DNA from: Gammaproteobacteria bacterium
GTDB lineage: Bacteria > Pseudomonadota > Gammaproteobacteria > Chromatiales > Chromatiaceae
Length of the DNA: 64,000 nucleotides
NCBI GenBank assembly: GCA_020445405.1
Contig: JAGRGQ010000005.1
Span: forward strand, 1 to 64,000
Direction of reading: 5' to 3'
Shown here: piece by piece, positions 45,000 to 53,777 of the stretch
Layout of the letters: each line of letters starts with the position of its first letter
Position numbering within the stretch: the first letter of the stretch is position 1
The notes under the pieces: model-generated
Seen by the model: only the letters and a program-made list of their open reading frames with translations
The model's database searches: none
Told to the model about the DNA's origin: nothing
Program-made: the position numbers and the translations under genes

Positions 45000-46249
45000 C
45001 ACGGGGCGTTGCTTCCCCACACGGCATAGACCGGGTCTGAGTAGGCCGTCTTGTCCGCGTGCGGGTCGTCGGCCGGGCGCGGCCGTCCGCGGGATGAGAA
45101 GGTGTGCAGCTCGCCGAAGCCCGCCTGCTGCAGCCACTGCGTAACCATGCCGACGCGTTCGAACTCATGCAGCTCGCTCCACACACGAACGGCTTTTGTC
45201 GGAAACCAGCGGTTGCTGAAAGTGATGATGATCAGGCCGCCCGGGCGCAATGTACGTGAGATTTCCGTAAGCACATGCAACGGCCGCAGCAGATACTCTA
45301 TCGAGGCTGTACACACCACGGCGTCCAGGCTGTGGTCCGCCCAGGGGAGGGATGCTGATCTGTTCAGATCCTGCACAACGCGGTTCGTAGCAACCGCATT
45401 GGCCGCCAGCTCCTCGCCGTTCATTCCCAACAGGTGCAGTTCAGCGAGCTCGGCTCCCTTCAGATGCGAGTCGAAACCTGCCATCAGATCCAGCACCTCG
45501 GCTTGCGCCGGAAGCAGCCGCCGATAGAGGGTGTTCACGGTCTCCAGGGCCCGCCTGTCCAGGTGCTGAACCAGCCGCGGCCTGGCGTAGAACAGCTCGT
45601 CCGCCCTCTCGTCCAGGCGCGACATACCGCCGGTTTCATCCCCGTAATCGGTGGCCGTGCCATCCGCCAGGGGTGCGGCCAGTCCGGGATAACCCAGCAG
45701 TTTGTCGAGCGGGCTGGTACAGCGCCCGCCACGCCGGTCGTATCCGGGCAGCACCTGCTCCAGGCGAAGCCGCAGCTGCAGCGGAAAGCGCGCCAGTGGC
45801 GCATTCGTGTCGAGTTCCAGCCGATCCTGCGTCAGCCGGGTGATGCGCGCGGGGGCCACTGCGTCTTTGAAGATACCCTGCACGCCCTGAAAGAAACCCT
45901 GGGGATAGAATCGTCCGACGCGGGGTTCGACGACCAGTCCCGGATGGCGATTGCGGTCGAACCGGGCCGGATCCGTGGAGATCACCCGGCTGGGGCTCCA
46001 GCAGTCCAGCAGCTCACCCGGCTGCAGCCTGGCCCGCCACTCCTCCCCGGCGTGCATTCCGGGAATGTTCAGCCCTATTTCCGGCGGCAGCGTATCAGCC
46101 TCGCGCCAGACGCTGAATCTCTCCACGTACAGCTGCTCTTCGTGCAAAGCCCGCTGATCGGACCAGTTTACCGACAGCGTGACCGAGGCGAGGCCATGCT
46201 TGTCCAGGGCCGTTTTCTCCGCTTCTTCTGAGTGAGCCTGACTGTTCAC
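44999..46249 (-). CDS. FKBP-like domain fused to SAM methyltransferase
   Basis: A 416-residue protein. GTG at 46249 is preferred to an upstream ATG at 46315 because AAGGAG lies 5 bases before it. Residues about 20-180 look like a SlyD/FKBP-type fold with a flap insert (LDTNAPLARFPLQLRLRLEQV resembles the N-H-P-L-A-G strand). Residues about 230-416 are a class I methyltransferase: VLDLMAGFDSHLKG as motif I, LPWADHSLDAVVCTASIEYLLRP, RTLRPGGLIIITFSNRWFP. A PPIase-like domain could deliver a peptide substrate. It is divergent from the glutathione peroxidase gene, with TGTACA motifs between them. Confidence 0.78.
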   Translation of the reverse strand: MNSQAHSEEAEKTALDKHGLASVTLSVNWSDQRALHEEQLYVERFSVWREADTLPPEIGLNIPGMHAGEEWRARLQPGELLDCWSPSRVISTDPARFDRNRHPGLVVEPRVGRFYPQGFFQGVQGIFKDAVAPARITRLTQDRLELDTNAPLARFPLQLRLRLEQVLPGYDRRGGRCTSPLDKLLGYPGLAAPLADGTATDYGDETGGMSRLDERADELFYARPRLVQHLDRRALETVNTLYRRLLPAQAEVLDLMAGFDSHLKGAELAELHLLGMNGEELAANAVATNRVVQDLNRSASLPWADHSLDAVVCTASIEYLLRPLHVLTEISRTLRPGGLIIITFSNRWFPTKAVRVWSELHEFERVGMVTQWLQQAGFGELHTFSSRGRPRPADDPHADKTAYSDPVYAVWGSNAP

Positions 46250-46495
46250 AGGATCTCCTTTGATATATTTGGTGGAAGCGCGCTGCGAACAGCGCACAGC
46301 AACAGGCTCGCACACAGAGTTACGACACGGGAAGTCGAGTCAAGCTTTTTTCCCAACCATTTGCCCCGTGCAGCATCCATGCCCACTGTTTTGGCGCCTA
46401 ACAAAAATTTATACAATAAACTTGTACATATCAGTAATAATTGTACAATCATCTCTTGAAAAGAGCCAGACACAAGCTTGTGAGGTATTGAACTC
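46250..46495. other. Divergent AT-rich promoter region
   Basis: Shared upstream region of the FKBP-methyltransferase gene and the glutathione peroxidase gene. Its right half drops sharply in GC and carries TATACA/TGTACA motifs, described separately. Confidence 0.55.
46410..46447 (+). promoter_or_regulatory. TGTACA motif cluster, candidate operator of a B12 MerR regulator
   Basis: TATACA (46410-46415), TGTACA (46423-46428) and TGTACA (46442-46447) within 38 bases. The two perfect palindromes are 19 bases centre to centre. They resemble the palindromes before the lipid operon. A CarH/LitR-type regulator gene lies 0.7 kb downstream. Confidence 0.45.
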
Positions 46496-47041
46496 ATGAA
46501 ACTGTTCACACTGATCGTCATTGCACCGCTTATGCTGATTGCCAATGCCGGTTTTGCCGGTTGCCACCCGTTATTGAATTTCCAAACCGGCAAGCTGCGT
46601 TCGAACGAGACGGTAAATTTTTGCGAAAACTACGCGGACAAAGTTTTACTGGTGGTCAACACGGCGAGCAAATGCGGTTTCACTCCTCAATTCCGGGGAC
46701 TGGAAGCGCTGTATCAAAAGTACAAAGACCGGGGGCTGGAAATCGTCGGTTTTCCTTCGGACGACTTTAACCAGGAACACGATGATGAGTCGAAAACAGC
46801 GGATGTCTGCTATCTCAATTATGGCGTGACCTTTACCATGGTCTCCACGAGCCCGGTAAAGGGTAGCGACGCCAACATTCTGTTTCGTCAACTGGCGGAA
46901 AAAACCGGCGCTTCGCCGTCATGGAATTTCAACAAGTATCTGATGAGTCGCGACGGAACCATGATCAAGCATTACTCATCGAATGTCGAACCTTTGGCAA
47001 GCGAGCTGGAACGGGATATAGCCCGCTACCTGTCGCTATGA
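46496..47041 (+). CDS. Glutathione peroxidase-like protein, exported
   Basis: A 181-residue thiol peroxidase with a signal peptide (cleavage near GFA-GC), so probably periplasmic. The peroxidatic residue is Cys60 in [12 protein letters not shown], and Trp is in SWNFNKYL. The usual FPCNQFGGQEP segment reads [12 protein letters not shown], so the second Cys is absent there. Other Cys residues (positions 23, 43 and one in VCYLNYGV) may resolve. It reduces hydroperoxides, possibly of lipids. Its position beside a light-type regulator and lipocalin fits protection from photo-oxidation (inference). Confidence 0.92.
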   Translation: MKLFTLIVIAPLMLIANAGFAGCHPLLNFQTGKLRSNETVNFCENYADKVLLVVNTASKCGFTPQFRGLEALYQKYKDRGLEIVGFPSDDFNQEHDDESKTADVCYLNYGVTFTMVSTSPVKGSDANILFRQLAEKTGASPSWNFNKYLMSRDGTMIKHYSSNVEPLASELERDIARYLSL

Positions 47042-47148
47042 GCCTGCCGCTGAATCCGCGCGAATATTGCCAGATCATGTCAGGAATCGGGCAGTAAAAT
47101 TTCTTATGGGAACATCGGCAAACAGTGACGGAGTCTGGGGGCTGCCAT

Positions 47149-48117
47149 ATGGGGTGGCCTGATCGGCGGGTTTCCGACAAACCCGAACGCACGGACCGCT
47201 TTCCCATCCGCACACTGTCAGCGCGGACCGGAATCGGCGCATCCACCCTGCGTGCCTGGGAGCGGCGTTACGGTCTGCTGGCGCCGGAGCGAACACCCAA
47301 GGGGCACAGGCTGTACAACGAGTCCGACGTGCAGCTGGTCGAACGCATACGCACGCTGCTGGAAGAGGGACACACACTCTCCGCGATCGTCAGGCAGGTC
47401 AACCAGCGATCGGACTTGGTGGGGCCTGTCAGGCGTGTGCCTGAGGCGTCAGGAGTCTGGTCTGACTATCTGGCAGAAACGCTGCGCGCTGTGCACGATT
47501 TCAGTACCGAGCGGGTGGAGGCAATCTACAATGAGGCCACCTCCCTCTATCCGCTGGACATGGTCACCGAAAAGTTGATCGAGCCGTTGTTGAATGAGCT
47601 TGGCAACAGCTGGCAGTTACGGGATACCGGCATCGCGGAAGAGCATTTTTACGCGGGTTGGCTGCGCCATCGATTGGGCGCGCGCCTGCACCACGCTTTG
47701 GGCCAGGCGAATGGTGCCCGCATCATTTGCGCCTGTCTGCCGGGATCTCAGCATGAGATCGGACTCATGCTGTTTGCCATCTCGGCATCGATGCGCAACT
47801 ATCGGGTGCTGTACCTGGGTGCGGATCTGCCGCTGGAGAGCATGCCGACGGTGATCAACCGCTCCGGGAGCCGTTGTGTCGTGCTCTCCGCGACGACGAA
47901 GGTGGACAGAGCCCAGCAGCGGCTGCTTGCCGGTCTGCTCTCCCGGATCCAGGTGCCGCTGCTGCTGGGCGGGCACGGCAGCAACCAGCCGCTGCCGCTG
48001 TTCGAACGGGCGGGCGGAGTGCGTCTGGGATCTCACATTGGCGTCGCACTGCAGGTGCTCGGCTCGCATGTCCCCGCCTCTGGCGCAGGTGAATCCCGTG
48101 GCCGTAAGGGCCGGTAG
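47149..48117 (+). CDS. Second B12-binding MerR regulator, CarH/LitR-type
   Basis: A 322-residue regulator with a MerR winged helix (IRTLSARTGIGASTLRAWERRYGLL) and cobalamin module. The photoreceptor signature W155-x9-E165-H166 is intact. The cobalt-ligand motif reads S200-Q-H202-E-I-G205, keeping His and Gly but replacing the usual Glu/Asp by Ser. LSATT and LLGGHG complete the B12 fold. It shares little sequence with the first regulator beyond the motifs. A GTG at 47125 is an alternative start. It heads a run of four genes ending in a lipocalin. Confidence 0.9.
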   Translation: MGWPDRRVSDKPERTDRFPIRTLSARTGIGASTLRAWERRYGLLAPERTPKGHRLYNESDVQLVERIRTLLEEGHTLSAIVRQVNQRSDLVGPVRRVPEASGVWSDYLAETLRAVHDFSTERVEAIYNEATSLYPLDMVTEKLIEPLLNELGNSWQLRDTGIAEEHFYAGWLRHRLGARLHHALGQANGARIICACLPGSQHEIGLMLFAISASMRNYRVLYLGADLPLESMPTVINRSGSRCVVLSATTKVDRAQQRLLAGLLSRIQVPLLLGGHGSNQPLPLFERAGGVRLGSHIGVALQVLGSHVPASGAGESRGRKGR

Positions 48118-48178
48118 CGTCCGGAACCTGTTTTGGTCAATAGCCCAACGAGTGCGAAAAGAGAAACAGGAAGAGAAT

Positions 48179-48370
48179 ATGAGTGGAGTCGACCCATACG
48201 CATATTTGCAACAGGTTTCGGTAAACATGGACAGGTTGCAGGATCGCGATCAGATAGAGACCGTGCTGGACGAAGTGGAGTATCTGTTCGAAGTCATCCC
48301 GCCGGAGCTGCAGGATCTGGCCGAGCCGATTATCCAGGAGTTGCGCAAAAGGTTGGCGGAGTATCGGTGA
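48179..48370 (+). CDS. Small acidic helical protein, 63 aa
   Basis: MSGVDPYAYLQQVSVNMDRLQ is followed by a regularly spaced Leu/Ile/Val and Glu/Asp pattern, suggesting an amphipathic helical hairpin. No membrane segment or Cys is present. AGGAAGAG lies just before the ATG. The stop overlaps the next gene by GTGA, so the two are probably translated together. I do not recognise it. A partner or chaperone role for the next protein is possible. Confidence 0.72.
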   Translation: MSGVDPYAYLQQVSVNMDRLQDRDQIETVLDEVEYLFEVIPPELQDLAEPIIQELRKRLAEYR

Positions 48371-49257
48371 ACAGTCCACAGGTGCTTCGCTGTTATGCCG
48401 TGCGCAGGCTCAATCCGTTCCTGGGTGTCGTGCAGATTATCGAGACCGAAACGGCGCGAGCCTCCACCTCGAACGGTCTGGTCTGGCATATCGAGCTGTT
48501 GGTCGATGTGCCGGCAGGCTGGGGCAGTCTGGGCGGCGATGCATTGCAGAAGGAGTGGTATCTGCATGCACTCTGGTCGGAGCGTGACGGCCTGGTAGAA
48601 CTGCCGACGGGTGAGATGAGCAAGTGTCTGCGGGCGGTGGAAAACAGCGAGCGGATGGTGCAGGCGATTGCAGAGAATGAGGCGCGTCTGCCGTTTGCGC
48701 TGGCAGACTGCCGTGAATTATGGCTGCTCGATGAGGCGCGGAGAAAGCCGCTTGCGCTGTTGTTCGCCATGCTGCCGCGGGCACGCGCTCCCAGCCCTGA
48801 ACCGCGCTATTGGAAGGGTTGCCTCGGAAGAGAGGGTGTCTCCGGCCAGCGCCGTTTTCCGGAAATAGATCGACTCGAGGCAGAGGTGAGAAAAAGGGCC
48901 GGTTTCAACTTGAACAAGCGCTGGGTTACCAGGGATATTGCGCATACGAACGGACTCGATTCCGCAGCCGAACAGAGTGGCGAAGACGCTTTCCCGGTCT
49001 ACGGTATCAGCGAGGAGTGGCCCGATGAAGCGGTTGCGGCGCTGGTTCAGCGCTATATCGATTGGATCGCCCCTTCGCTGCTGACGCTGCCCTCCCTGCA
49101 GGACTCCATGCGCACCCGACTGGAGTCTAGGCTCGGGCAGCAGGCGCGCAGCGTCGAGTACCACTGGCGGCTATACCCGAAAGTGCTGGATGTGGGTAAG
49201 ATCACCGCCGCCAGGGTGCAGGCCAGGCTGCGCCTGTCGCAGCACTCCAGTCAATGA
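48367..49257 (+). CDS. Hypothetical protein, 296 aa
   Basis: GTG start inside the previous gene's stop. No family recognised, no signal peptide or membrane helix. The N-terminal half is beta-rich (LRCYAVRRLNPFLGVVQIIETETARASTSNGLVWHIELL, divided by Gly and Asn turns). The C-terminal half is helical with several Trp and Arg (EYHWRLYPKVLDVGKITAARVQARL). Its stop overlaps the lipocalin start by 4 bases. Tight coupling to a light-type regulator, a small acidic protein and a lipocalin suggests a role in the same response. Confidence 0.75.
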   Translation: MNSPQVLRCYAVRRLNPFLGVVQIIETETARASTSNGLVWHIELLVDVPAGWGSLGGDALQKEWYLHALWSERDGLVELPTGEMSKCLRAVENSERMVQAIAENEARLPFALADCRELWLLDEARRKPLALLFAMLPRARAPSPEPRYWKGCLGREGVSGQRRFPEIDRLEAEVRKRAGFNLNKRWVTRDIAHTNGLDSAAEQSGEDAFPVYGISEEWPDEAVAALVQRYIDWIAPSLLTLPSLQDSMRTRLESRLGQQARSVEYHWRLYPKVLDVGKITAARVQARLRLSQHSSQ

Positions 49258-49838
49258 GTACGGTCCGGGAATTTTCCACGCTCGAATCCTGTCCGCGTCT
49301 GCTGCGAATCCTGCTGCTTTGTCTCTTGCCGCTCCTGTTGGCAGAGATTGTTGTAGCCGACGAGAGGCAGTATCCGGAGACCGTCCCCCGGGTGGATCTC
49401 GATCGCTATGTCGGGACCTGGTACGAAATCGCCAGACTGCCCAACAGTTTCCAGCGGCAGTGCAGCGGAAATGTAACCGCCGACTACCGCAGGCTCGATG
49501 ACGGCAACATCGGGGTGGTCAATCGCTGCATTGACAAAAACGGGGCACTGGACGAGGCGCATGGAGTGGCGCGGGTGGTCGACAAGTCAACCAATGCGAA
49601 ACTGGAAGTGAGTTTTGTATCCATTTTCGGCTGGCGGCTGTTCTGGGGTGACTATTGGATACTCTATCTCGACGATGATTATACGCATGTGGTGGTGGGC
49701 ACCCGGAACCGCAGATATGCCTGGATTCTCGCCCGCGCCCCAACACTGTCAGCTCCGGCTCGGGATCGTTGCCGACGAATTCTGCAGCGTGCAGGTTATG
49801 ATCCGGATGAACTGATCGACACCCGGCAAACGCAATAG
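49254..49838 (+). CDS. Bacterial lipocalin, Blc-like
   Basis: A 194-residue lipocalin with an N-terminal signal (hydrophobic run at about 17-35). The fold signature is VDLDRYVGTWYEIARLPNSFQRQC near residue 48. Later strands read FWGDYWILYLDDDYTHVVVGT and a C-terminal helix follows. No lipobox Cys is seen after the signal, unlike E. coli Blc, so it may be soluble in the periplasm. Lipocalins bind fatty acids or lysophospholipids released on membrane damage. Confidence 0.92.
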   Translation: MSTVREFSTLESCPRLLRILLLCLLPLLLAEIVVADERQYPETVPRVDLDRYVGTWYEIARLPNSFQRQCSGNVTADYRRLDDGNIGVVNRCIDKNGALDEAHGVARVVDKSTNAKLEVSFVSIFGWRLFWGDYWILYLDDDYTHVVVGTRNRRYAWILARAPTLSAPARDRCRRILQRAGYDPDELIDTRQTQ

Positions 49839-49897
49839 CGGCGCGACGGGCGGAGCGGTTGTACCGGTCGGGAAGGTAAAGGCTGCTGGTTAAGCCA

Positions 49898-50281
49898 TCA
49901 CCCGGCGTCGACGAAATGGCGCTTCAGGCCCGCTTTCCAGGCGTCGAGAAACAGCGCTATCGACTCGATGAAATCGGCATCGTGATCGGTGCGGTTGATG
50001 GTGCCGTGAATGACCACTTTTTCCGGTGCGGGATCGAAGCCGGTGGTGATGGTCCAGACGAAGGCGTTGGGACAGGTGGGCATGGAGAAGCGGACGCCGC
50101 CATTGATCAATTGTCGATGCACGGTAAACTCCCCCCAGATGCAGTAGATACTGCTGCTGTTTTCATGCTCGACATGCAGTACCTTTTCGATATCCGCGCA
50201 GTACTCGTTAAGCTTGTCCACGCTGAGCTGCTGTAACTGCTCAGGCGTCGTTTGAATGTCGGCAATCGCAAAAAATTCCAT
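49898..50281 (-). CDS. Hypothetical protein, 127 aa
   Basis: A small cytoplasmic protein without signal or membrane segment. An alternating pattern (SSIYCIWGEFTVHRQLINGGVRFSMPTCPNAFVWTITTG) suggests a beta sheet between helices. I do not recognise the family, though it has the size of a single alpha/beta domain. It is isolated and convergent with the lipocalin gene. Confidence 0.62.
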   Translation of the reverse strand: MEFFAIADIQTTPEQLQQLSVDKLNEYCADIEKVLHVEHENSSSIYCIWGEFTVHRQLINGGVRFSMPTCPNAFVWTITTGFDPAPEKVVIHGTINRTDHDADFIESIALFLDAWKAGLKRHFVDAG

Positions 50282-50684
50282 GACTCTGTCCCGAGCGTCT
50301 GCAGTCAGTCAACAAATATCGTATCAGCACACTTTTAACGTCAGCGCGGCGATCAACGGCAGTTTCTAAACACCCAGGGTATCGCTCAGCAGCAGCGGAA
50401 CGACTGGACCGCGTACGGGGAGTTTAACCCCGCTATCGGTTGAATTCCAAACCTGCCGGGTTGAGTACGGTTTCATTGACACCTTCTCCTGCTCGCCGAT
50501 CAACCATAGGCCGGCCCCGCATTGCGGTGATTGCCCTGCTTCCTGCGGCGGCGGCCTTTGCGATCGTGGAGTAGGGGCATATCCGCTTATGCACCTGCCG
50601 TTGTTGCGAATTCTCAATGCGCCGATTCGGATTAAAACCTAGTATTGCTCTCAAGTTTTTTATGCGTTTAGGGAAGGTCCGAAA
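50282..50684. other. Intergenic region, nothing clear
   Basis: About 400 bases between the divergent 127-aa protein gene and the tellurite/anion transporter gene. A leftward open frame at 50433-50654 has an unusual composition but no family match I can name, and I leave it uncalled. Confidence 0.4.
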
Positions 50685-51641
50685 ATGGCTGATTCAAACC
50701 GATTGGAGCATTTCCCCATCTCCTTTTTTGCGATGGTGATGGGGCTTTCCGGGCTGACGATCGCCTGGGAAAAGGCACAGAACGTTTTCCATTGGGAAAT
50801 GGGGATCACCCCGCCGCTGTTCACGCTGACAGCCCTGGTCTTTGCGGTGTTGACCGTGCTGTACGGGGTCAAGCTGATGCGTTATCGCGAGGCCGTGCTC
50901 AAGGAGCTGCACCACCCGATCAAACTGAATTTCTTCCCCGCCATCTCCATCAGCCTGTTGCTGTTGTCTATTGCCGTGCTGCCGATGAGCAGAGCCGTGA
51001 GTGAGCCGCTGTGGCTGCTGGGCACGGCGCTGCACCTGCTCTTCACGCTGTACGTGGTCAGCGTGTGGATACACCACGAGCACTTCGAGATACATCACCT
51101 GAATCCCGCCTGGTTCATCCCGGTGGTGGGCAATGTGCTGGTGCCGGTGGCGGGCATGCCCTTGGGCTACGTGGAGCTTTCCTGGTTCTTTTTCAGCATC
51201 GGTTTGCTGTTCTGGGTTCTGCTGCTGACCGTAATCTTCTACCGGATACTGTTCCACCATCCGATCGACGAAAAACTGATGCCCACGCTGTTTATCCTGA
51301 TCGCCCCGCCGGCGGTCGGTTTCATTGCCTATTTCAAGCTGACCGGCGAACTGGATAACTTTGCCCGCATCCTCTATTTCTCGGGGCTGTTCCTGACGCT
51401 GCTGCTGTTCACCCAGTTGCGCCGGTTCGCACGGCTGAAGTTCTTCCTCTCCTGGTGGGCCTACTCCTTCCCGGTCGCTGCGATCACGATTGCCACGCTG
51501 TTGAAGCATGAGCATACCGGGACTGCTTTCTACCTGTACGCCGGTCTCTTCCTGCTGTTGCTGCTGACCGCGATTGTCGTATTGCTGTTGGTTCGCACTG
51601 CGATGGCAGTGCGCAAGCGGGGCATATGCCAGCCTGAATAG
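50685..51641 (+). CDS. TehA/SLAC1-type transporter
   Basis: A 318-residue inner-membrane protein with about ten membrane segments. It opens with HFPISFFAMVMGLSGLTIAWEKA, the typical first segment of tellurite-resistance/dicarboxylate (TDT) and SLAC1 channels, and has LNPAWFIPVVGNVLVPVAG in the middle. These proteins conduct anions such as chloride, nitrate, sulfite or malate. The substrate is not known here. AGGGAAGG precedes the ATG. It stands alone. Confidence 0.92.
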   Translation: MADSNRLEHFPISFFAMVMGLSGLTIAWEKAQNVFHWEMGITPPLFTLTALVFAVLTVLYGVKLMRYREAVLKELHHPIKLNFFPAISISLLLLSIAVLPMSRAVSEPLWLLGTALHLLFTLYVVSVWIHHEHFEIHHLNPAWFIPVVGNVLVPVAGMPLGYVELSWFFFSIGLLFWVLLLTVIFYRILFHHPIDEKLMPTLFILIAPPAVGFIAYFKLTGELDNFARILYFSGLFLTLLLFTQLRRFARLKFFLSWWAYSFPVAAITIATLLKHEHTGTAFYLYAGLFLLLLLTAIVVLLLVRTAMAVRKRGICQPE

Positions 51642-51921
51642 CGCCCCGGGGATCGGGCGGGCCCGGCAATGACTGAACCGGCCCACAACGGTGAATCCGG
51701 AGGATGGGCAATTTACCCGTAACCACGCGATCTTTCGCGGTACCGTGGTGTTGCCGGTGCCGGTCCTCTGGCTGGCCGGCAGGGACGCGCGGACGGGCGA
51801 CATCACGACCGCCCGGAATCCGACCCACAAACGGCCGGTTATACGCCTGCCCGGTTCGGGTCTTGCGCATCCCTGCCGGTATGGTGCCTGGAACGCAGCG
51901 TCGACCCGGCTCCGGGAGCCT

Positions 51922-52461
51922 TTATGGCGCTGCGTGTTCCGGCGCGTCTGGCGGTTCGCGCGACAAAGGCATCTGAGCTATTGGTAGCCACCATCTGTGC
52001 GGATAATCTCTTTTTTCATTTTCGACCGGCAGGCGGATGAATCCATGGGAGCGAAAATATCCGCTCGCATCGGCCTGCGCTTTTACGAGCAGACCGTTCA
52101 TCGCCTCTCTGCGTACCGCTGCAAGCGCGGCACTGACAAGCAGGCCGCCAATGCCATGGTTTTGAAATTGCGGGGAAACGTATAGACCATGGAGCAACAG
52201 GCCGCTCTGATCATCGGGAAGGTCAGCGCGGGCCGCAGGTTCCCACGCAGCGACCCCGGTGACGCCGGCGCCCGAGCTTTCGGCCAGCACGATTTCAAAA
52301 TGCGCAAGATCATAAGCTGTGTAGCGGTAACTGCGGAGCGACAGGCGTTTGACCCGATCGGGCAGATTCCAACCCATCACACAGGATTCAATGACCGCAT
52401 TGGCGGCATCGAGGTCACGCTTTTGCATGGGGCGAATGACAACGTCTCCTTTAATCTCCAT
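51922..52461 (-). CDS. GNAT family N-acetyltransferase
   Basis: A 179-residue acetyltransferase. The acetyl-CoA segment is LLLHGLYVSPQFQNHGIGGLLVSAAL, with Q-x2-G-I-G as the pyrophosphate loop, and the later ASGYFRSHGF is also typical. The N-terminus VVIRPMQKRDLDAANAVI is standard. The substrate is unknown. It lies 18 bases downstream of the exporter gene on the same strand and is probably cotranscribed. Confidence 0.88.
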   Translation of the reverse strand: MEIKGDVVIRPMQKRDLDAANAVIESCVMGWNLPDRVKRLSLRSYRYTAYDLAHFEIVLAESSGAGVTGVAAWEPAARADLPDDQSGLLLHGLYVSPQFQNHGIGGLLVSAALAAVRREAMNGLLVKAQADASGYFRSHGFIRLPVENEKRDYPHRWWLPIAQMPLSREPPDAPEHAAP

Positions 52462-52479
52462 CTGCTACCCCGCCCTGCC

Positions 52480-53676
52480 TCATTCGAATAAAAAGTACCA
52501 GCCGTAAGCCACGAGGAAAGCTGGAACTGCGCTGTATACCGTGGCCAGGAGAGCAGCCTTCGGGGCGACTGCTATGGCCGGGAACAGCGCGTCCCCGTCA
52601 TTGGCCACAGCGTTGCCAAGCTGAGCCGAGAGCGGAACTGCTCCCGAGACATAGAGTGAAGTGACCAGGATCTGCGGGCCGCATCCGGGGATCAGTCCGA
52701 TGACGATCGCCATGGCCGGAACCAACGGGGTCCAGACGGTTAACGCCGCACCGAGATCCAATCCAAAGGTGGCAACCACAAGCTCGTAACCGACGAACGC
52801 AAACACGACCCAGGTGGTGATGAAATTGGTATCATCGATCACGCGACGGGATACCGGTCTGTACTGCGTCCCGCAGGTGGCACCCACGGTGCCGGTCGGG
52901 CTCTCCCCGCCGGTATCGGCGCCGACCCACATGGCAACGGCCAGAAGTGCACCTGCCACCCCAATCCAGTAGCCGGGATTTCCCGGGATCATCGGAGCGA
53001 TGAGTGCATCGACATCCATCCTGAAGGCGGCCGACAGGCCGATCACAACACCGGGAATCATCAAACCGATCCAGCTCTTCTCGACACCGCTCCATCTGTA
53101 TCCGGATACGGCTTTGCCTGAACAGTCGGCCGGGCCGGCAGCGGCAGGTTCCGGGCGCAAAAACGCCTGGCCATGCACGGCATCGACTATGTAACCGCTC
53201 AGGGCGCCCACGATCACACCCATTGCCAGTACGCCAATGCCCGTTACAGGCTCGCTGGCGAGAAGCAGGAACATGGCATCACCCATGGTAGCGGTAAGCG
53301 TGGCTACCACGCCGCCAAAGCTGAGATAACCACGGGTATACTGGGTCATGGCCACAATTGCGCCACCACAGCCTGGAAAAGCACCCAGTAAAGCACCGGC
53401 GGGTACCTGCCAGCGGCGATAGCGCATCAGCCATGCGCCAAGATCGGCGTTAAATCCGCGTTCAATCGTGTACACCAGCGCGAGCGTTCCGGCGACGAAC
53501 ACCGAAACGGCAAGATAGGCCTCGCTGAGTGCATCCAGCGCAACAGCCCAGCCGTCGGGAACCACCGATATCAGTGCAAACAGCATCAGCAGGGGCGCAA
53601 GTCTGCGTAAAACGCGAACTTGCCCTGTCTCAAACTCCGCGCCAATTTGGCGAATGCCTTGTACCAGAACTGTCAT
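52480..53676 (-). CDS. Putative manganese/heavy-metal exporter, 10-TM
   Basis: A 398-residue membrane protein of the ArsP_2 / putative manganese transporter type. The two halves repeat each other: LLGAFPGCGGAIVAMTQYTRG with TMGDAMFLLLA in the first, and GLIPGCGPQILVTSLYVSG with NDGDALFPAIA in the second. The paired PGCG and D/G-D-A motifs probably line the transport site. GGAGG precedes the ATG. It is divergent from oxyR, and katG lies beyond. That fits control of manganese or another metal during peroxide stress (inference). Some annotations call it an arsenic efflux protein. Confidence 0.85.
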   Translation of the reverse strand: MTVLVQGIRQIGAEFETGQVRVLRRLAPLLMLFALISVVPDGWAVALDALSEAYLAVSVFVAGTLALVYTIERGFNADLGAWLMRYRRWQVPAGALLGAFPGCGGAIVAMTQYTRGYLSFGGVVATLTATMGDAMFLLLASEPVTGIGVLAMGVIVGALSGYIVDAVHGQAFLRPEPAAAGPADCSGKAVSGYRWSGVEKSWIGLMIPGVVIGLSAAFRMDVDALIAPMIPGNPGYWIGVAGALLAVAMWVGADTGGESPTGTVGATCGTQYRPVSRRVIDDTNFITTWVVFAFVGYELVVATFGLDLGAALTVWTPLVPAMAIVIGLIPGCGPQILVTSLYVSGAVPLSAQLGNAVANDGDALFPAIAVAPKAALLATVYSAVPAFLVAYGWYFLFE

Positions 53677-53777
53677 CTCACACCTCCATCGCTATGCTTG
53701 AAAGGGTAGTCAGGTAGTGTTGATAGTGGAAATCGTTTATATATACTGTATTAATAGGCACGGACGATTAAAAAGCG

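Noticed and set aside
50433-50654. Leftward 73-codon frame, considered as a transposase remnant
   Set aside because: I could not match it to any transposase motif, and no inverted repeats flank it.
53723-53759. Possible OxyR site between oxyR and the metal exporter
   Set aside because: The first half starts ATAG with some matching positions, but the second half fits poorly. Much weaker than the katG site.
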